Of a stretch of 64,000 nt of DNA, positions 14,905 through 23,002 are shown piece by piece. The translations under genes and the position numbers were made by a program. Below the pieces are notes generated by a model. It had not been told where the DNA came from, searched no databases, and saw only the letters and a list, made by a program, of their open reading frames with translations. Source of the DNA: Amycolatopsis sp. CA-126428 (GTDB lineage Bacteria > Actinomycetota > Actinomycetes > Mycobacteriales > Pseudonocardiaceae); contig NZ_PPHF01000016.1 in the NCBI RefSeq assembly GCF_002904335.1, positions 1 to 64,000 of the forward strand. Direction: 5' to 3'. Numbering within the stretch: the stretch's first letter is position 1; each line of letters opens with the position of its first letter.

Positions 14905-17202
14905 CTACGCGGGTTGCCCGGGCTGCCCCACCAGCCACGAAGCCACCTGGGTGCGCGAGGTGAGACCGAGCTTCACCAGGATGTTCTCGACGTGCCCTTC
15001 CACGGTCCGTCCGCTGAGGACCAGGGCGGCCGCGATCTCCTTGTTGCTCATCCCGCGCGCCACCAGCTCGGCGATCTCCCGCTGCCGCCGGGTCAGCCCG
15101 CCGGGTTCGGCTGTTTTGTCCGCCGCCCGCGTGGTGGGCCGCTCCCGCAGCGCGTACCGGACGACCTCGTCGAGGCCGGAGCCGGCGGCTTCGGCGAACG
15201 CCGCGTCGAAGGCTTCGTCGCCGAGCGCCGTGCGGGCCGGCGCGGCGCACCGCTCGTCGATCCCCTGGTACGGACTCATCTCGCCGACGCGGGCGCCGCT
15301 GAGGCGCCAGACCGCGTCGGCGCCGCCGAGCAGCCGGGCCACCCGCTCGTGCTCGCCTTCGGCGGAGTGGCACCACGCGAGCGCCTCGACGAGGAACGCG
15401 AGCAGCGTCCGGTCGGACAACCGCAGGGCGATGGCTTCGTGCAGCAGATCCGCGGCCTGCCGCGGCTCGTCCGCGTGCCAGCGGTGGAGCGCGACAGCCC
15501 ACAGCGCGTAGCCGCGGGACCACTGGGCCTCGTGCCGCTCGGAGAGGGCGAGCGCCTCCTCCGCGGCGGCCGCGCCCCGCGGATCGCCGAGGAAGAACCG
15601 CGCGGCGGCCAGCAGGATCAGCGTGTCGAACACCAGCAGCGCGTCCCCGGCCGACCGGTACCCGGCCAGGGCCCGCTCCAGCAGTTCGGCCCCACCGGCC
15701 AGGTCGCCGGTGAAGAAGGTGGACATGCCGGCGCACTCCGCGTGGCCGGCGCGGAGCCGTTCGTCGTCGAACTCGCCGGCGAGTTCGCCCAGCTCCGCCA
15801 GGAGCTCCGCGTGCGGCGCGCCGGTCTGGATGGCCAGGAACGCCATCGCGTACAGCCCCCGCGCCCGGACCAGGGTGCGCTCGCCGCACAGTTCGAGGCC
15901 GCGCCGCAGGTAGCCGCAGCCCTCCGGGACGAGGCCGCCGCCGTACCAGAAGTTCCACAGCGACGCGGCGATGTCCAGCGCCTGGCTCGCCGGCCCGGGG
16001 CCGGACAAGCAGTGCTCCAGCACGGCCCGGAGGTTGGCGTGCTCGCGGCGCAGCCGGCCGAGCCACTCCGACTGCCGCGGGCCGAACCCCTCGGCCCGGT
16101 AGCGCCGCGCGAGGTCCGCGTAGTACCCGGCCAGCCGGGCCCGAACGCCGGCCTCGTCGCCGCCGGTGGCCAGCCGGGCGGCCCCGTATTCGCGGACGGT
16201 CTCCAGCATCCGGTACCAGGCGTGCCGCCCGAAGGTGCCGTTCTGGCGGCTGAGGACCGATTTGTCCACCAGGCCGGTCACGACGTCCAGCGCGCTGCCG
16301 CCGCCGTTCCCGGTGGGGGAGCAGACGTGCTCGGCGGCGTCGAGGTCGAAGCCGCCGGGGAACACCGAAGCCTGCGCCCACAGCCGCTGTTCCGCGGGGG
16401 TGCACAGCTCGAAGCTCCAGTCGATCGCCGCTTCGAGGGTCCGGCGGCGGGGCTGCACGGCGGCGGGCCGCGAAGTGAGCAGGCCGAGCCGGTCGTCGAG
16501 CCGCTCGAGGACCTGGTCGACCGCCAGCACGCGCACGCGGACGGCGGCCAGCTCGATGGCCAGCGGGATGCCCTCCAGCCGGCGGCAGATCCGGCGCACC
16601 GTCCCGCGGTTGTCCGGGGTGAGCTCGAAGCCGGGCGAGACGGCGGCCGCCCGATCGGCGAACAGCGTGACCGCTTCGACCGGGCCGCCGCCGGTGTCCT
16701 CGTCGCCGGGGACGGGCAGCGGCTCGACGTGCAATAGGTGCTCGCCCTCCACGTGCAGCGTGTGCCGGCTGGTGGCGACGACCCGGAGCCCGGCGGAGAC
16801 CGCGAGCAGTTTCGCGACCAGCGTCGCGCACTCGTCGGCGACGTGTTCGCAGTTGTCCAGCACCAGCAGCAGCTGCTTGTCCTCGAGGTACTCGGCGAGC
16901 CCGGCGGCCTGGTCGCTCGTGCCGCGCAGGCCGAAGGCGGTCGCCACGGTGTTCGGCACCAGGTGCGGGTCACCCACGTCGGCCAGCTCGACCAGCCACA
17001 CGCCGTCCGGGAACGCCCGCCGCACGTCGGCGGCGACCCGCAGCGCCAGCCGCGTCTTGCCGACCCCGCCGGCACCGGTCAGCGTGACCAGCCGGGCCGT
17101 GGCCAGCAGCCGTTTCGCTTCCCCGAGCTCGTGGCGCCGGCCGACGAAGCTGGTCAGCTCGGCCGGCAGGTTGCCGGCGCTTCGGCGGGAACGGGCACCC
17201 AT
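14905..17202 (-). CDS. AfsR-like NB-ARC ATPase with TPRs and LuxR-type DNA-binding domain
   Basis: 765 residues from ATG 17202. P-loop LTGAGGVGKTRLAL near residues 41-54, Walker B LLLVLDNCEH, ATSRHTL sensor motif, then a winged-helix and TPR-type helical region (about 280-690), and a C-terminal LuxR/FixJ HTH (LTRRQREIAELVARGMSNKEIAAALVLSGRTVEGH). Regulators of this type (LAL/STAND-like) couple ATP binding to transcription, often of secondary-metabolite or catabolic genes. It is divergent from the pyrone-dicarboxylate operon. A further 32 residues could be read upstream (to 17298), but these only translate the DNA repeat and were excluded. Confidence 0.88.
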   Translation of the reverse strand: MGARSRRSAGNLPAELTSFVGRRHELGEAKRLLATARLVTLTGAGGVGKTRLALRVAADVRRAFPDGVWLVELADVGDPHLVPNTVATAFGLRGTSDQAAGLAEYLEDKQLLLVLDNCEHVADECATLVAKLLAVSAGLRVVATSRHTLHVEGEHLLHVEPLPVPGDEDTGGGPVEAVTLFADRAAAVSPGFELTPDNRGTVRRICRRLEGIPLAIELAAVRVRVLAVDQVLERLDDRLGLLTSRPAAVQPRRRTLEAAIDWSFELCTPAEQRLWAQASVFPGGFDLDAAEHVCSPTGNGGGSALDVVTGLVDKSVLSRQNGTFGRHAWYRMLETVREYGAARLATGGDEAGVRARLAGYYADLARRYRAEGFGPRQSEWLGRLRREHANLRAVLEHCLSGPGPASQALDIAASLWNFWYGGGLVPEGCGYLRRGLELCGERTLVRARGLYAMAFLAIQTGAPHAELLAELGELAGEFDDERLRAGHAECAGMSTFFTGDLAGGAELLERALAGYRSAGDALLVFDTLILLAAARFFLGDPRGAAAAEEALALSERHEAQWSRGYALWAVALHRWHADEPRQAADLLHEAIALRLSDRTLLAFLVEALAWCHSAEGEHERVARLLGGADAVWRLSGARVGEMSPYQGIDERCAAPARTALGDEAFDAAFAEAAGSGLDEVVRYALRERPTTRAADKTAEPGGLTRRQREIAELVARGMSNKEIAAALVLSGRTVEGHVENILVKLGLTSRTQVASWLVGQPGQPA

Positions 17203-17242
17203 GCGCCAGAGTCTAGGTCCGCTCCCTCGTGTCGTCCCTCCG

Positions 17243-17292
17243 ATCACGCGTGATGCCCCGCCAATCACGCGTGCCGCCCCTTCGATCACGCG
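17243..17292. repeat. Three direct repeats of ATCACGCG at 21-bp spacing
   Basis: ATCACGCG occurs at 17243, 17264 and 17285, exactly 21 bp apart, i.e. two helical turns, on one face of DNA. The first copy forms the palindrome ATCACGCGTGAT and the second ATCACGCGTG. The array lies 41-90 bp upstream of the AfsR-like regulator's start and upstream of the divergent ligJ promoter. Confidence 0.7.
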
Positions 17293-17324
17293 AGACACCC
17301 GAACCGACGAGTTTCGTCGTAGAT

Positions 17325-17354
17325 ATTGTTAACAATCTCATCGACGATTAGGGT
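17325..17354 (+). promoter_or_regulatory. ligJ promoter with GntR operator (site 1)
   Basis: ATTGTTAACAAT (17325-17336) is a perfect 12-bp palindrome. A possible -35 (TTGTTA) lies inside it, with a 17-bp spacer to TAGGGT (17349-17354), so bound repressor would occlude the -35. Two further copies of the same operator occur at 21520 and 22258. Confidence 0.65.
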
Positions 17355-17389
17355 GCCGGTATCGAGACCCGAAGCGACGAGGACCCACC

Positions 17390-18412
17390 TTGATCATCGA
17401 CTGCCACGGCCACTACACCACCGCCCCGCCCGCTCTCGCGGGGTGGCGCGAGCGGCAGATCGCCGCGCTGGACGGCTCCGGTGCCCCGCCGGCCGCGGCC
17501 GGCCCGCGGATCAGTGACGACGAACTGCGCGAGACGATCGAGCCGAACCAGTTGCGGCTGATGGACGAACGCGGCATCGACCTGACGATCTTCTCGCCCC
17601 GAGCGTCCTTCATGGCCCACCACGTCGGCGGGTTCGAGACGTCGGCGGCGTGGGCGGCGATCTGCAACGAGCTCTGCCACCGCGTCAGCACGCTCTACCC
17701 GGAGCGGTTCGCCCCGGCCGCGATGCTGCCGCAGTCCCCGGGCGTCGACCCCGCGACCTGCCTCCCGGAGCTGACCCGCTGCGTCGAGGAGTACGGCGCC
17801 GTGGCGCTCAACCTCAACCCCGACCCGAGCGGCGGCCACTGGACGGCCCCGCCGCTCACCGACCGGTCGTGGTACCCCGTCTACGAGAAGATGGTGGAGT
17901 ACGACGTCCCGGCGATGGTGCACGTCAGCACCAGCGTCAACCCCGCCTTCCACACCACCGGCGCGCACTACCTCAACGCCGACACGACCGCGTTCATGCA
18001 GCTCGTGCAGGGCGACCTGTTCACCGACTTCCCCACGCTGCGGCTGATCATCCCGCACGGCGGCGGCGCGGTGCCCTACCACTGGGGCCGGTTCCGCGGC
18101 CTGGCCATGGCGCTCGGCAAGCCGGAGCTGGAAGAGCACGTGCTGAACAACGTCTTCTTCGACACCTGCGTCTACCACCAGCCGGGCTCGGACCTGCTCT
18201 TCGACGTCATCCCGGCGCGCAACATCCTCTTCGCGTCGGAGATGATCGGCGCGGTCCGCAGCGTCGACCCGCGGACCGGGCACCACTTCGACGACACCCG
18301 CCGGTACGCCGAAGCCGCTCTGTCCGAAGAGGACTGGGCGGCCATCCGGGAGCACAACGCCCGCGCCGTCTACCCGCGGCTGGACGCGCTCCTGAAGGGG
18401 CAGGGCCGGTGA
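17390..18412 (+). CDS. ligJ: 4-oxalomesaconate hydratase (LigJ-type amidohydrolase-superfamily enzyme)
   Basis: 340 residues, TTG start (GAGGAC upstream; MIIDCHGHYTTAPPAL begins the conserved domain immediately). Amidohydrolase-2 fold with metal motif HGHY at the N-terminus, PAMVHVSTSVNP, LIIPHGGGAVPYHWGRFRGL and FASEMIGAVRSVDP, characteristic of LigJ/oxalomesaconate hydratases. It hydrates oxalomesaconate to 4-carboxy-4-hydroxy-2-oxoadipate in protocatechuate 4,5-cleavage and gallate degradation. Overlaps ligI by GTGA. Confidence 0.88.
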   Translation: MIIDCHGHYTTAPPALAGWRERQIAALDGSGAPPAAAGPRISDDELRETIEPNQLRLMDERGIDLTIFSPRASFMAHHVGGFETSAAWAAICNELCHRVSTLYPERFAPAAMLPQSPGVDPATCLPELTRCVEEYGAVALNLNPDPSGGHWTAPPLTDRSWYPVYEKMVEYDVPAMVHVSTSVNPAFHTTGAHYLNADTTAFMQLVQGDLFTDFPTLRLIIPHGGGAVPYHWGRFRGLAMALGKPELEEHVLNNVFFDTCVYHQPGSDLLFDVIPARNILFASEMIGAVRSVDPRTGHHFDDTRRYAEAALSEEDWAAIREHNARAVYPRLDALLKGQGR

Positions 18413-19323
18413 CCGCGCCCAAGACGCCCGGCTGGCTGGACTGGTGCCCCGCACCGTCCACACCGGACTTCCGGCTGCCGCCCGGGGCGGTGGACGCCCA
18501 CTGCCACGTGTTCGGCCCGCAGGCGCAATTCCCCTTCGCGTCCGGGCGGAAGTACACGCCGTGCGACGCGGGCAAGGACGCCCTGTTCGCCCTGCGAGAC
18601 CACCTCGGCGTCGCCCGGAACGTCATCGTGCAGGCCACCTGCCACGGCGCGGACAACTCGGCGATGGTCGACGCCGTCCGGGCGTCGGGCGGCCGGGCGC
18701 GCGGGGTCGCGACCGTCCGGCCCGACGTCGGTGCCGCCGAACTGCGGGAGCTGCACGCGGCGGGGGTGCGGGGGGTGCGGTTCAACTTCGTCAAGCGGCT
18801 GGTCGACGCCTCGCCCCGCGAAGACCTGAGCGCGATCGCGAAGAAGATCGCCCCGCTCGGCTGGCACATCGTGCTCTACTTCGAGGCCGCCGACCTGCCC
18901 GAGCTGGAAACCTTCTTCGGCGGCTTGCCCGCGCCGCTGGTGATCGACCACCTCGGCCGCCCCGACGTGACCCAGCCGGTGGACGGCCCGGAGTTCCGCC
19001 GGTTCCTCGACTTCGCCGGGACCCACGACGTCTGGGTGAAGGTGAGCTGCCCCGAGCGGCTCACCGTGACCGGGCCCCCGGCGCTGGCGGGCGAGCGCCA
19101 CGCCTACACCGACGTCGTGCCGTTCGCCCGCCGCGTCGTCGAGGAGTTCCCGGACCGGGTGCTGTGGGGCACCGACTGGCCGCACCCGAACCTGAAGCAC
19201 CACATGCCCGACGACGGCCTGCTCGTCGACCACGTCCGCCACCTCGCGGACACCCCCGGACGGCAGCGGCAGCTGCTCGTCGACAACCCGATGCGCCTCT
19301 ACTGGCCCGGCGAAACCGCCTGA
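18409..19323 (+). CDS. ligI: 2-pyrone-4,6-dicarboxylate hydrolase (LigI-like)
   Basis: 304 residues, GTG inside the ligJ stop. Amidohydrolase fold: VDAHCHVFGP with the HxH metal site, QATCHGADN, VRFNFVKRLVD, LVIDHLGRPD, and the WGTDWPHPN motif carrying the catalytic Asp. These match LigI, which opens 2-pyrone-4,6-dicarboxylate lactone to 4-oxalomesaconate, the substrate of the neighbours. It is tightly coupled between ligJ and the transporter. Confidence 0.87.
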   Translation: MTAPKTPGWLDWCPAPSTPDFRLPPGAVDAHCHVFGPQAQFPFASGRKYTPCDAGKDALFALRDHLGVARNVIVQATCHGADNSAMVDAVRASGGRARGVATVRPDVGAAELRELHAAGVRGVRFNFVKRLVDASPREDLSAIAKKIAPLGWHIVLYFEAADLPELETFFGGLPAPLVIDHLGRPDVTQPVDGPEFRRFLDFAGTHDVWVKVSCPERLTVTGPPALAGERHAYTDVVPFARRVVEEFPDRVLWGTDWPHPNLKHHMPDDGLLVDHVRHLADTPGRQRQLLVDNPMRLYWPGETA

Positions 19324-19341
19324 ACCCCCGAAGGGCATGCA

Positions 19342-20706
19342 ATGCAGCACGCCAACGCGCTCAACCGGCTGAACCGCCTGCCGATTTCCCGGTTCCACAA
19401 GGTCACCCTGTTCGCCGTCTCGTTCGCCTACTTCTTCGAGTTCGCCGACATCAACAGCTTCGCCACCACCGCGCCCAAGCTGATCAAGCTGTGGGGCGTC
19501 ACGGTCAACCAGGTCGCGTACGTGACTTCGCTGTCGTTCGTCGGCATGTTCTTCGGCTCGATCATCGCGAGCACGATCGCCGACCGCTGGGGCCGGAAGA
19601 ACGCGCTCGTGCTGACGACCGTCTGGTTCGGCGTCTTCTCGTTCGCGGCGGTGTTCTCGTGGGACATCGTGTCGCTCGGCGTGTTCCGGGTCCTGACCTC
19701 GGCGGGCCTGTCCGCGATGACCGTGGTCGCGGTGATCTACGTCAACGAGCTGTACCCCGCGGCGAACCGGGGCAAGTACCAGGCCTACGCGATCGTGATC
19801 GGCATCTGCGGCACGCCGGTGACCAACCTGATCGCCAGCGTCGTGGTGCCCCTCGGCGACTGGGCGTGGCGGCTGGTCTACCTGTGGGGCGCGCTCGGGG
19901 TCCTGCTGGTGCTGTTCACCCGGCGGCTCAAGGAGTCGCCCCGCTGGTACGAAAGCCGCGGCGAGCACGGACGCGCCGACGCGGTGCTGCGGGAGATCGA
20001 GGCCCAGGTGGCGGCCGAGAAGGGCCCGCTGCCGGAGCCGGCGCCGCCGGTGGGAGAGGCGCCGGTGGCGAAGGCGCCGCTGAGGTTGTTGCTGCGCAAG
20101 AAGTACCTGCTGCCGACGCTGCTGCTCACCGTCCTGTGGGTGACGCAGACGATCGGGTTCTTCGGCTATTCGAGCTGGGCGCCGACGCTGCTGGCCAAGG
20201 AGGGCTTCAGCGTCGAGAAGTCCGTGTTCTACGTGGCGCTCACGACGGTCGGCGCGCCGCTGGGCTCGTACCTGGCGGCCCTGGTCACCGACCGCTTCGA
20301 ACGCAAGTGGTGCCTGGTCGCGTTCGGCACGGTGATCGCGCTGTGCGGGCTGCTCTACGGGCTGACGTTCAACCCGGTCCTGATCGTGGTGTTCGGCTTC
20401 CTGGTCAACATGTTCGAGCGCGGCTACACGGCGCTGGGGTACGCGTATTCGCCGGAGCTGTTCGACACGCGCGGCCGCTCACTGGGCACCGGCGTGTCGT
20501 ACGGCTTGGGCCGGCTCTCGAACGCGGCGGGCCCGCTCATCGTGGCCGGGCTGTACAACGGCAGCGGCTACCGGAGCGTGTTCTTCTTCATCGCGGGCAC
20601 GTGGCTGGCCGGCGCGCTGGTGCTGGCGGCGTTCGGGCCGCGGACCCGGCAGGCGCGGCTCGACGGCGTCACCGCGGCGACGGCCGGCGCGTCAACGATC
20701 CGGTGA
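19342..20706 (+). CDS. MFS transporter, aromatic-acid type
   Basis: 454 residues, 12 predicted membrane helices, ATG 18 bp after ligI. MFS motif A appears after helix 2 (ADRWGRKNALVL) and again after helix 8 (TDRFERKWCLV); RLKESPRWYESRGE precedes the central loop, as in the sugar/acid:H+ symporters. FFEFADINSFATTAPKL in helix 1 is typical of niche aromatic-acid permeases. Its place at the end of ligJ-ligI argues for uptake of protocatechuate, gallate or pyrone-dicarboxylate. The 3' end overlaps the convergent dehydrogenase gene by 15 bp. Confidence 0.9.
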   Translation: MQHANALNRLNRLPISRFHKVTLFAVSFAYFFEFADINSFATTAPKLIKLWGVTVNQVAYVTSLSFVGMFFGSIIASTIADRWGRKNALVLTTVWFGVFSFAAVFSWDIVSLGVFRVLTSAGLSAMTVVAVIYVNELYPAANRGKYQAYAIVIGICGTPVTNLIASVVVPLGDWAWRLVYLWGALGVLLVLFTRRLKESPRWYESRGEHGRADAVLREIEAQVAAEKGPLPEPAPPVGEAPVAKAPLRLLLRKKYLLPTLLLTVLWVTQTIGFFGYSSWAPTLLAKEGFSVEKSVFYVALTTVGAPLGSYLAALVTDRFERKWCLVAFGTVIALCGLLYGLTFNPVLIVVFGFLVNMFERGYTALGYAYSPELFDTRGRSLGTGVSYGLGRLSNAAGPLIVAGLYNGSGYRSVFFFIAGTWLAGALVLAAFGPRTRQARLDGVTAATAGASTIR

Positions 20707-21468
20707 ATCGGCGAGGTGCGCCAGCTGCTCACGCGCCGCGGCGGCGATGTCGGCCCGGACGCCGAGCTCGCCGAGCATCTCGGCGGCCGCCGCCATCTCG
20801 GCGGTGCGGCGGACGGCGTGCCGGTACGAGCCGTCGACCAGCCTGTCCACAGTGGACGCGTCCGCGGCGGTGAGCTCGGCGACGACGATCTGCCGCAGCC
20901 AGTCTTCGCAGCCGGCGGCGCGGGCGGCCTGCAGCGCCTCGACCACGGCGGCGGACATCCCCTTGAAGAAGACGCTGCGCAGCAGCTTGCGTTCGGCGGC
21001 GAGCCCGGCCTCGCCGGCCATCGTCTCGACGGCCGCGCCGAGCGGGTTCAGCGCCGCGGCGACCACGTCGGCGGCGGGCCCGGTGGCCAGCATCGGCACC
21101 CGCAGCCCCCGGCCGGGGACCGGGGCCATGATCGCCACGTCGGCGAAGGGAATCCGGTGCTCGGCGGCGAGGGCGGCGAGTTCGCGCTTGGTGCCGGGCG
21201 AAGCGGTGTTCAGGTCGGCCCAGGCGGCGCTCTCGGGCAGCCCGTCCAGGCCGGCTTCTAACGCCCGCCGGGCGGCCGACGCGCTGTTGACGCTCAGGAC
21301 GAGGTCCGCGCCCCGGGCGGCGTCGGCCTCCGAGCCGGTGGGCACGACCCCGCCGGTCGCGGAAACCGCCGGGTCGTAGCCGCGCACGACGGCGCCGGCC
21401 GCCACCAGGTCGCGGGCCAGTGCGCCGCCCGCTTCGCCCAGGCCGAGGACGGCGATGGTTCCGGTCAC
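20692..21468 (-). CDS. NAD(P)-dependent beta-hydroxyacid dehydrogenase-like protein with DUF1932
   Basis: 258 residues, GTG 21468 with GAGGAGG 8 nt upstream. N-terminal Rossmann motif TIAVLGLGEAGGALARDL, substrate-region DLNTASPGTK, and a C-terminal all-helical DUF1932 domain (KLLRSVFFKGMSAAVVEAL with the Lys expected at the active site). Related to 6-phosphogluconate/3-hydroxyisobutyrate dehydrogenases. Its reaction in this pathway is unknown; the classical CHMS dehydrogenase LigC belongs to another family. It is transcribed divergently from the GntR gene across operator site 2. Confidence 0.85.
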   Translation of the reverse strand: MTGTIAVLGLGEAGGALARDLVAAGAVVRGYDPAVSATGGVVPTGSEADAARGADLVLSVNSASAARRALEAGLDGLPESAAWADLNTASPGTKRELAALAAEHRIPFADVAIMAPVPGRGLRVPMLATGPAADVVAAALNPLGAAVETMAGEAGLAAERKLLRSVFFKGMSAAVVEALQAARAAGCEDWLRQIVVAELTAADASTVDRLVDGSYRHAVRRTAEMAAAAEMLGELGVRADIAAAAREQLAHLADSPDR

Positions 21469-21519
21469 AGCAAACTCCTCCTCGCCAGCTACGATCGAGT
21501 ACACGATGTGCTCGACAAA

Positions 21520-21531
21520 ATTGTCAACAAA
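21520..21531. promoter_or_regulatory. GntR operator (site 2)
   Basis: ATTGTCAACAAA, with symmetrical core TTGT-CA-ACAA, lies in the 76-bp space between the divergent dehydrogenase and GntR genes, 14 bp before the GntR start. It shares the ATTGTNNACAA frame with sites at 17325 and 22258, fitting autoregulation. Confidence 0.65.
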
Positions 21532-21544
21532 TGGAGCCGAGGCT

Positions 21545-22219
21545 ATGACGGAGAGTGCGCCGGACCCGCAGCCGGGGGAGCGGTCCGCGGTGGCGGCCAT
21601 CCGCGACGCCATCGTCCGCGGCGAGTTCGTGCCCAACCAGCGGCTGGTCGAGGCGGACCTGTCGGACCGGTTCGGGGCGAGCCGGGCGACGGTTCGGGCG
21701 GCGCTCATCGAGCTGACCAACGAGGGGCTCATCGAACGCGTGCAGAACCGCGGCGCCCGCGTGCGCGCGGTGTCGCTCGAGGAGGCTGTCGAGATCTCCG
21801 AAGTGCGCATGATGCTGGAGTCGCTGTGCGCGGCGAAGGCGGCGGAGCGCGTTTCGGACGCCGAGGTGGGCGAGCTGCGCGAACTGGGCGAGCGGATGCG
21901 GGCGGCCGTGGCGGGCGGGGACGTCGTCGGGTACTCGGGTCTCAACCAGCGGCTGCACCGCCGCATCCGCGAGATCAGCGGCCAGCGGACGGCCGCGCAG
22001 GTGCTGGAACGGCTTCGCGGGCAGAGCGTCCGGCACCAGTTCCGGCTGGCGATGCGCCCAGGCCGGCCGCAGGTCTCGCTCCCGGAGCACCTGGCGATCA
22101 TCGACGCGATCTGCGCCCACCGGCCGGAGCAGGCGGCCGAGGCCGCCCGGGCCCATCTCGGCAGCGTGATCGAGGCGCTGAAGGCGGCCGACGCCGAGGT
22201 CTCGCCGCTTCACCCCTGA
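21545..22219 (+). CDS. GntR/FCD-family repressor of the pyrone-dicarboxylate regulon
   Basis: 224 residues. N-terminal winged helix (RSAVAAIRDAIVRGEFVPNQRLVEADLSDRF; recognition helix GASRATVRAALIEL) and C-terminal FCD effector domain with the likely metal/ligand residues in LNQRLHRRIREISG and PEHLAIIDAI. FadR/FCD regulators bind TNGTNNNACNA-like palindromes, matching the three ATTGTNNACAAT-type sites around it. The ligand is probably a pathway intermediate. Confidence 0.9.
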   Translation: MTESAPDPQPGERSAVAAIRDAIVRGEFVPNQRLVEADLSDRFGASRATVRAALIELTNEGLIERVQNRGARVRAVSLEEAVEISEVRMMLESLCAAKAAERVSDAEVGELRELGERMRAAVAGGDVVGYSGLNQRLHRRIREISGQRTAAQVLERLRGQSVRHQFRLAMRPGRPQVSLPEHLAIIDAICAHRPEQAAEAARAHLGSVIEALKAADAEVSPLHP

Positions 22220-22257
22220 CCTGCGGCGATCGAGGCCTCCTCAACCTGTGCGCCAAG

Positions 22258-22291
22258 ATTGTTGACAATTTCGTCGCCCGAATCGTACGGT
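22258..22291 (+). promoter_or_regulatory. Promoter and GntR operator (site 3) of ligK-ligU
   Basis: ATTGTTGACAAT (22258-22269) contains a consensus -35 TTGACA (22262-22267). An 18-bp spacer leads to TACGGT (22286-22291), and the ATG follows only 6 bp later, so the transcript should be leaderless. Repressor binding would cover the -35 box. Confidence 0.7.
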
Positions 22292-22297
22292 GAGGGC

Positions 22298-23002
22298 ATG
22301 AACCCGGTCATCGTCACCGATCCGCCGCGCGCCGACCTCGACGAGGTGACGCGGCTGGCCGACTACGGCGTCGCCACCGTGCACGAGGCTCTCGGCCGCT
22401 CCGGCCTGCTTTCCGCCGGCCTCCGGCCGATCCAGGACGGCGCCCGCGTCGGCGGCACCGCCGTCACCGCCCTGTGCTGGCCCGGCGACAACCTGATGAT
22501 CCACGCCGCCGTCGAGCAGTGCCGCGAAGGCGACCTCCTCGTCGTCACCACCACCTCGCCGTGCGGGGACGGCCTCTTCGGCGAGCTCTTCGCCACCGCG
22601 CTGCGCCGCCGCGGGGTGCGCGGGCTGGTCACCACCACCGGCGTCCGCGACGTCGCCGAGCTGCGCGCGCTCGGCTTTCCCGTCTGGTCGGCCGCGGTGA
22701 GCGCGCAGGGCACGGTCAAGGCGACCGCGGGCGCGGTCAACGTCCCCGTCGTCGTCGGCGGACAGCTCGTCCGCCCCGGTGACGCCGTCCTGGCCGACGA
22801 CGACGGCGTCCTGCGCGTCCGCCGCGAAGACGTCCGAAGTGGACTCGAGAAGGCGCAAGCCAGGCTGGACAAGGAAGCCGCCGCCCGGGAAGCCTTCGCG
22901 AACGGCCAGCTCGGCCTGGACCGCTACGGCCTGCGCGAAAAACTCGAAGCGCTCGGCGTCCGGTACCTGACGGCCGAGGAGTACGCGAAGGAGCAGGCAT
23001 GA
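22298..23002 (+). CDS. ligK: 4-carboxy-4-hydroxy-2-oxoadipate aldolase (LigK/GalC-like, RraA fold)
   Basis: 234 residues. RraA-like/HMG-CHA aldolase fold: YGVATVHEALGRSG, the metal/substrate loop LCWPGDNLMIHAAVEQCREGDLLVV, CGDGLFGELFATALRRRGVRGLV, TGVRDVAELRALGFPVW, and VVVGGQLVRPGDAVLADDDGV. It cleaves CHA to pyruvate and oxaloacetate, the last step of the pathway. No ribosome site is needed if the mRNA is leaderless, as the promoter position suggests. ATGA overlap with the next gene. Confidence 0.9.
   Translation: MNPVIVTDPPRADLDEVTRLADYGVATVHEALGRSGLLSAGLRPIQDGARVGGTAVTALCWPGDNLMIHAAVEQCREGDLLVVTTTSPCGDGLFGELFATALRRRGVRGLVTTTGVRDVAELRALGFPVWSAAVSAQGTVKATAGAVNVPVVVGGQLVRPGDAVLADDDGVLRVRREDVRSGLEKAQARLDKEAAAREAFANGQLGLDRYGLREKLEALGVRYLTAEEYAKEQA

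Noticed and set aside
17203..17298. Upstream N-terminal extension of the AfsR-like regulator
   Set aside because: The extra 32 residues only translate the 21-bp direct repeats (RVIGG-type), which are better explained as regulatory DNA; ATG 17202 begins the conserved protein.
20841..20855. DnaA-box-like TGTCCACA strings
   Set aside because: Single copies inside coding sequence without clustering or AT-rich DNA; they belong to the recurring TCCACAGTGG motif rather than an origin.
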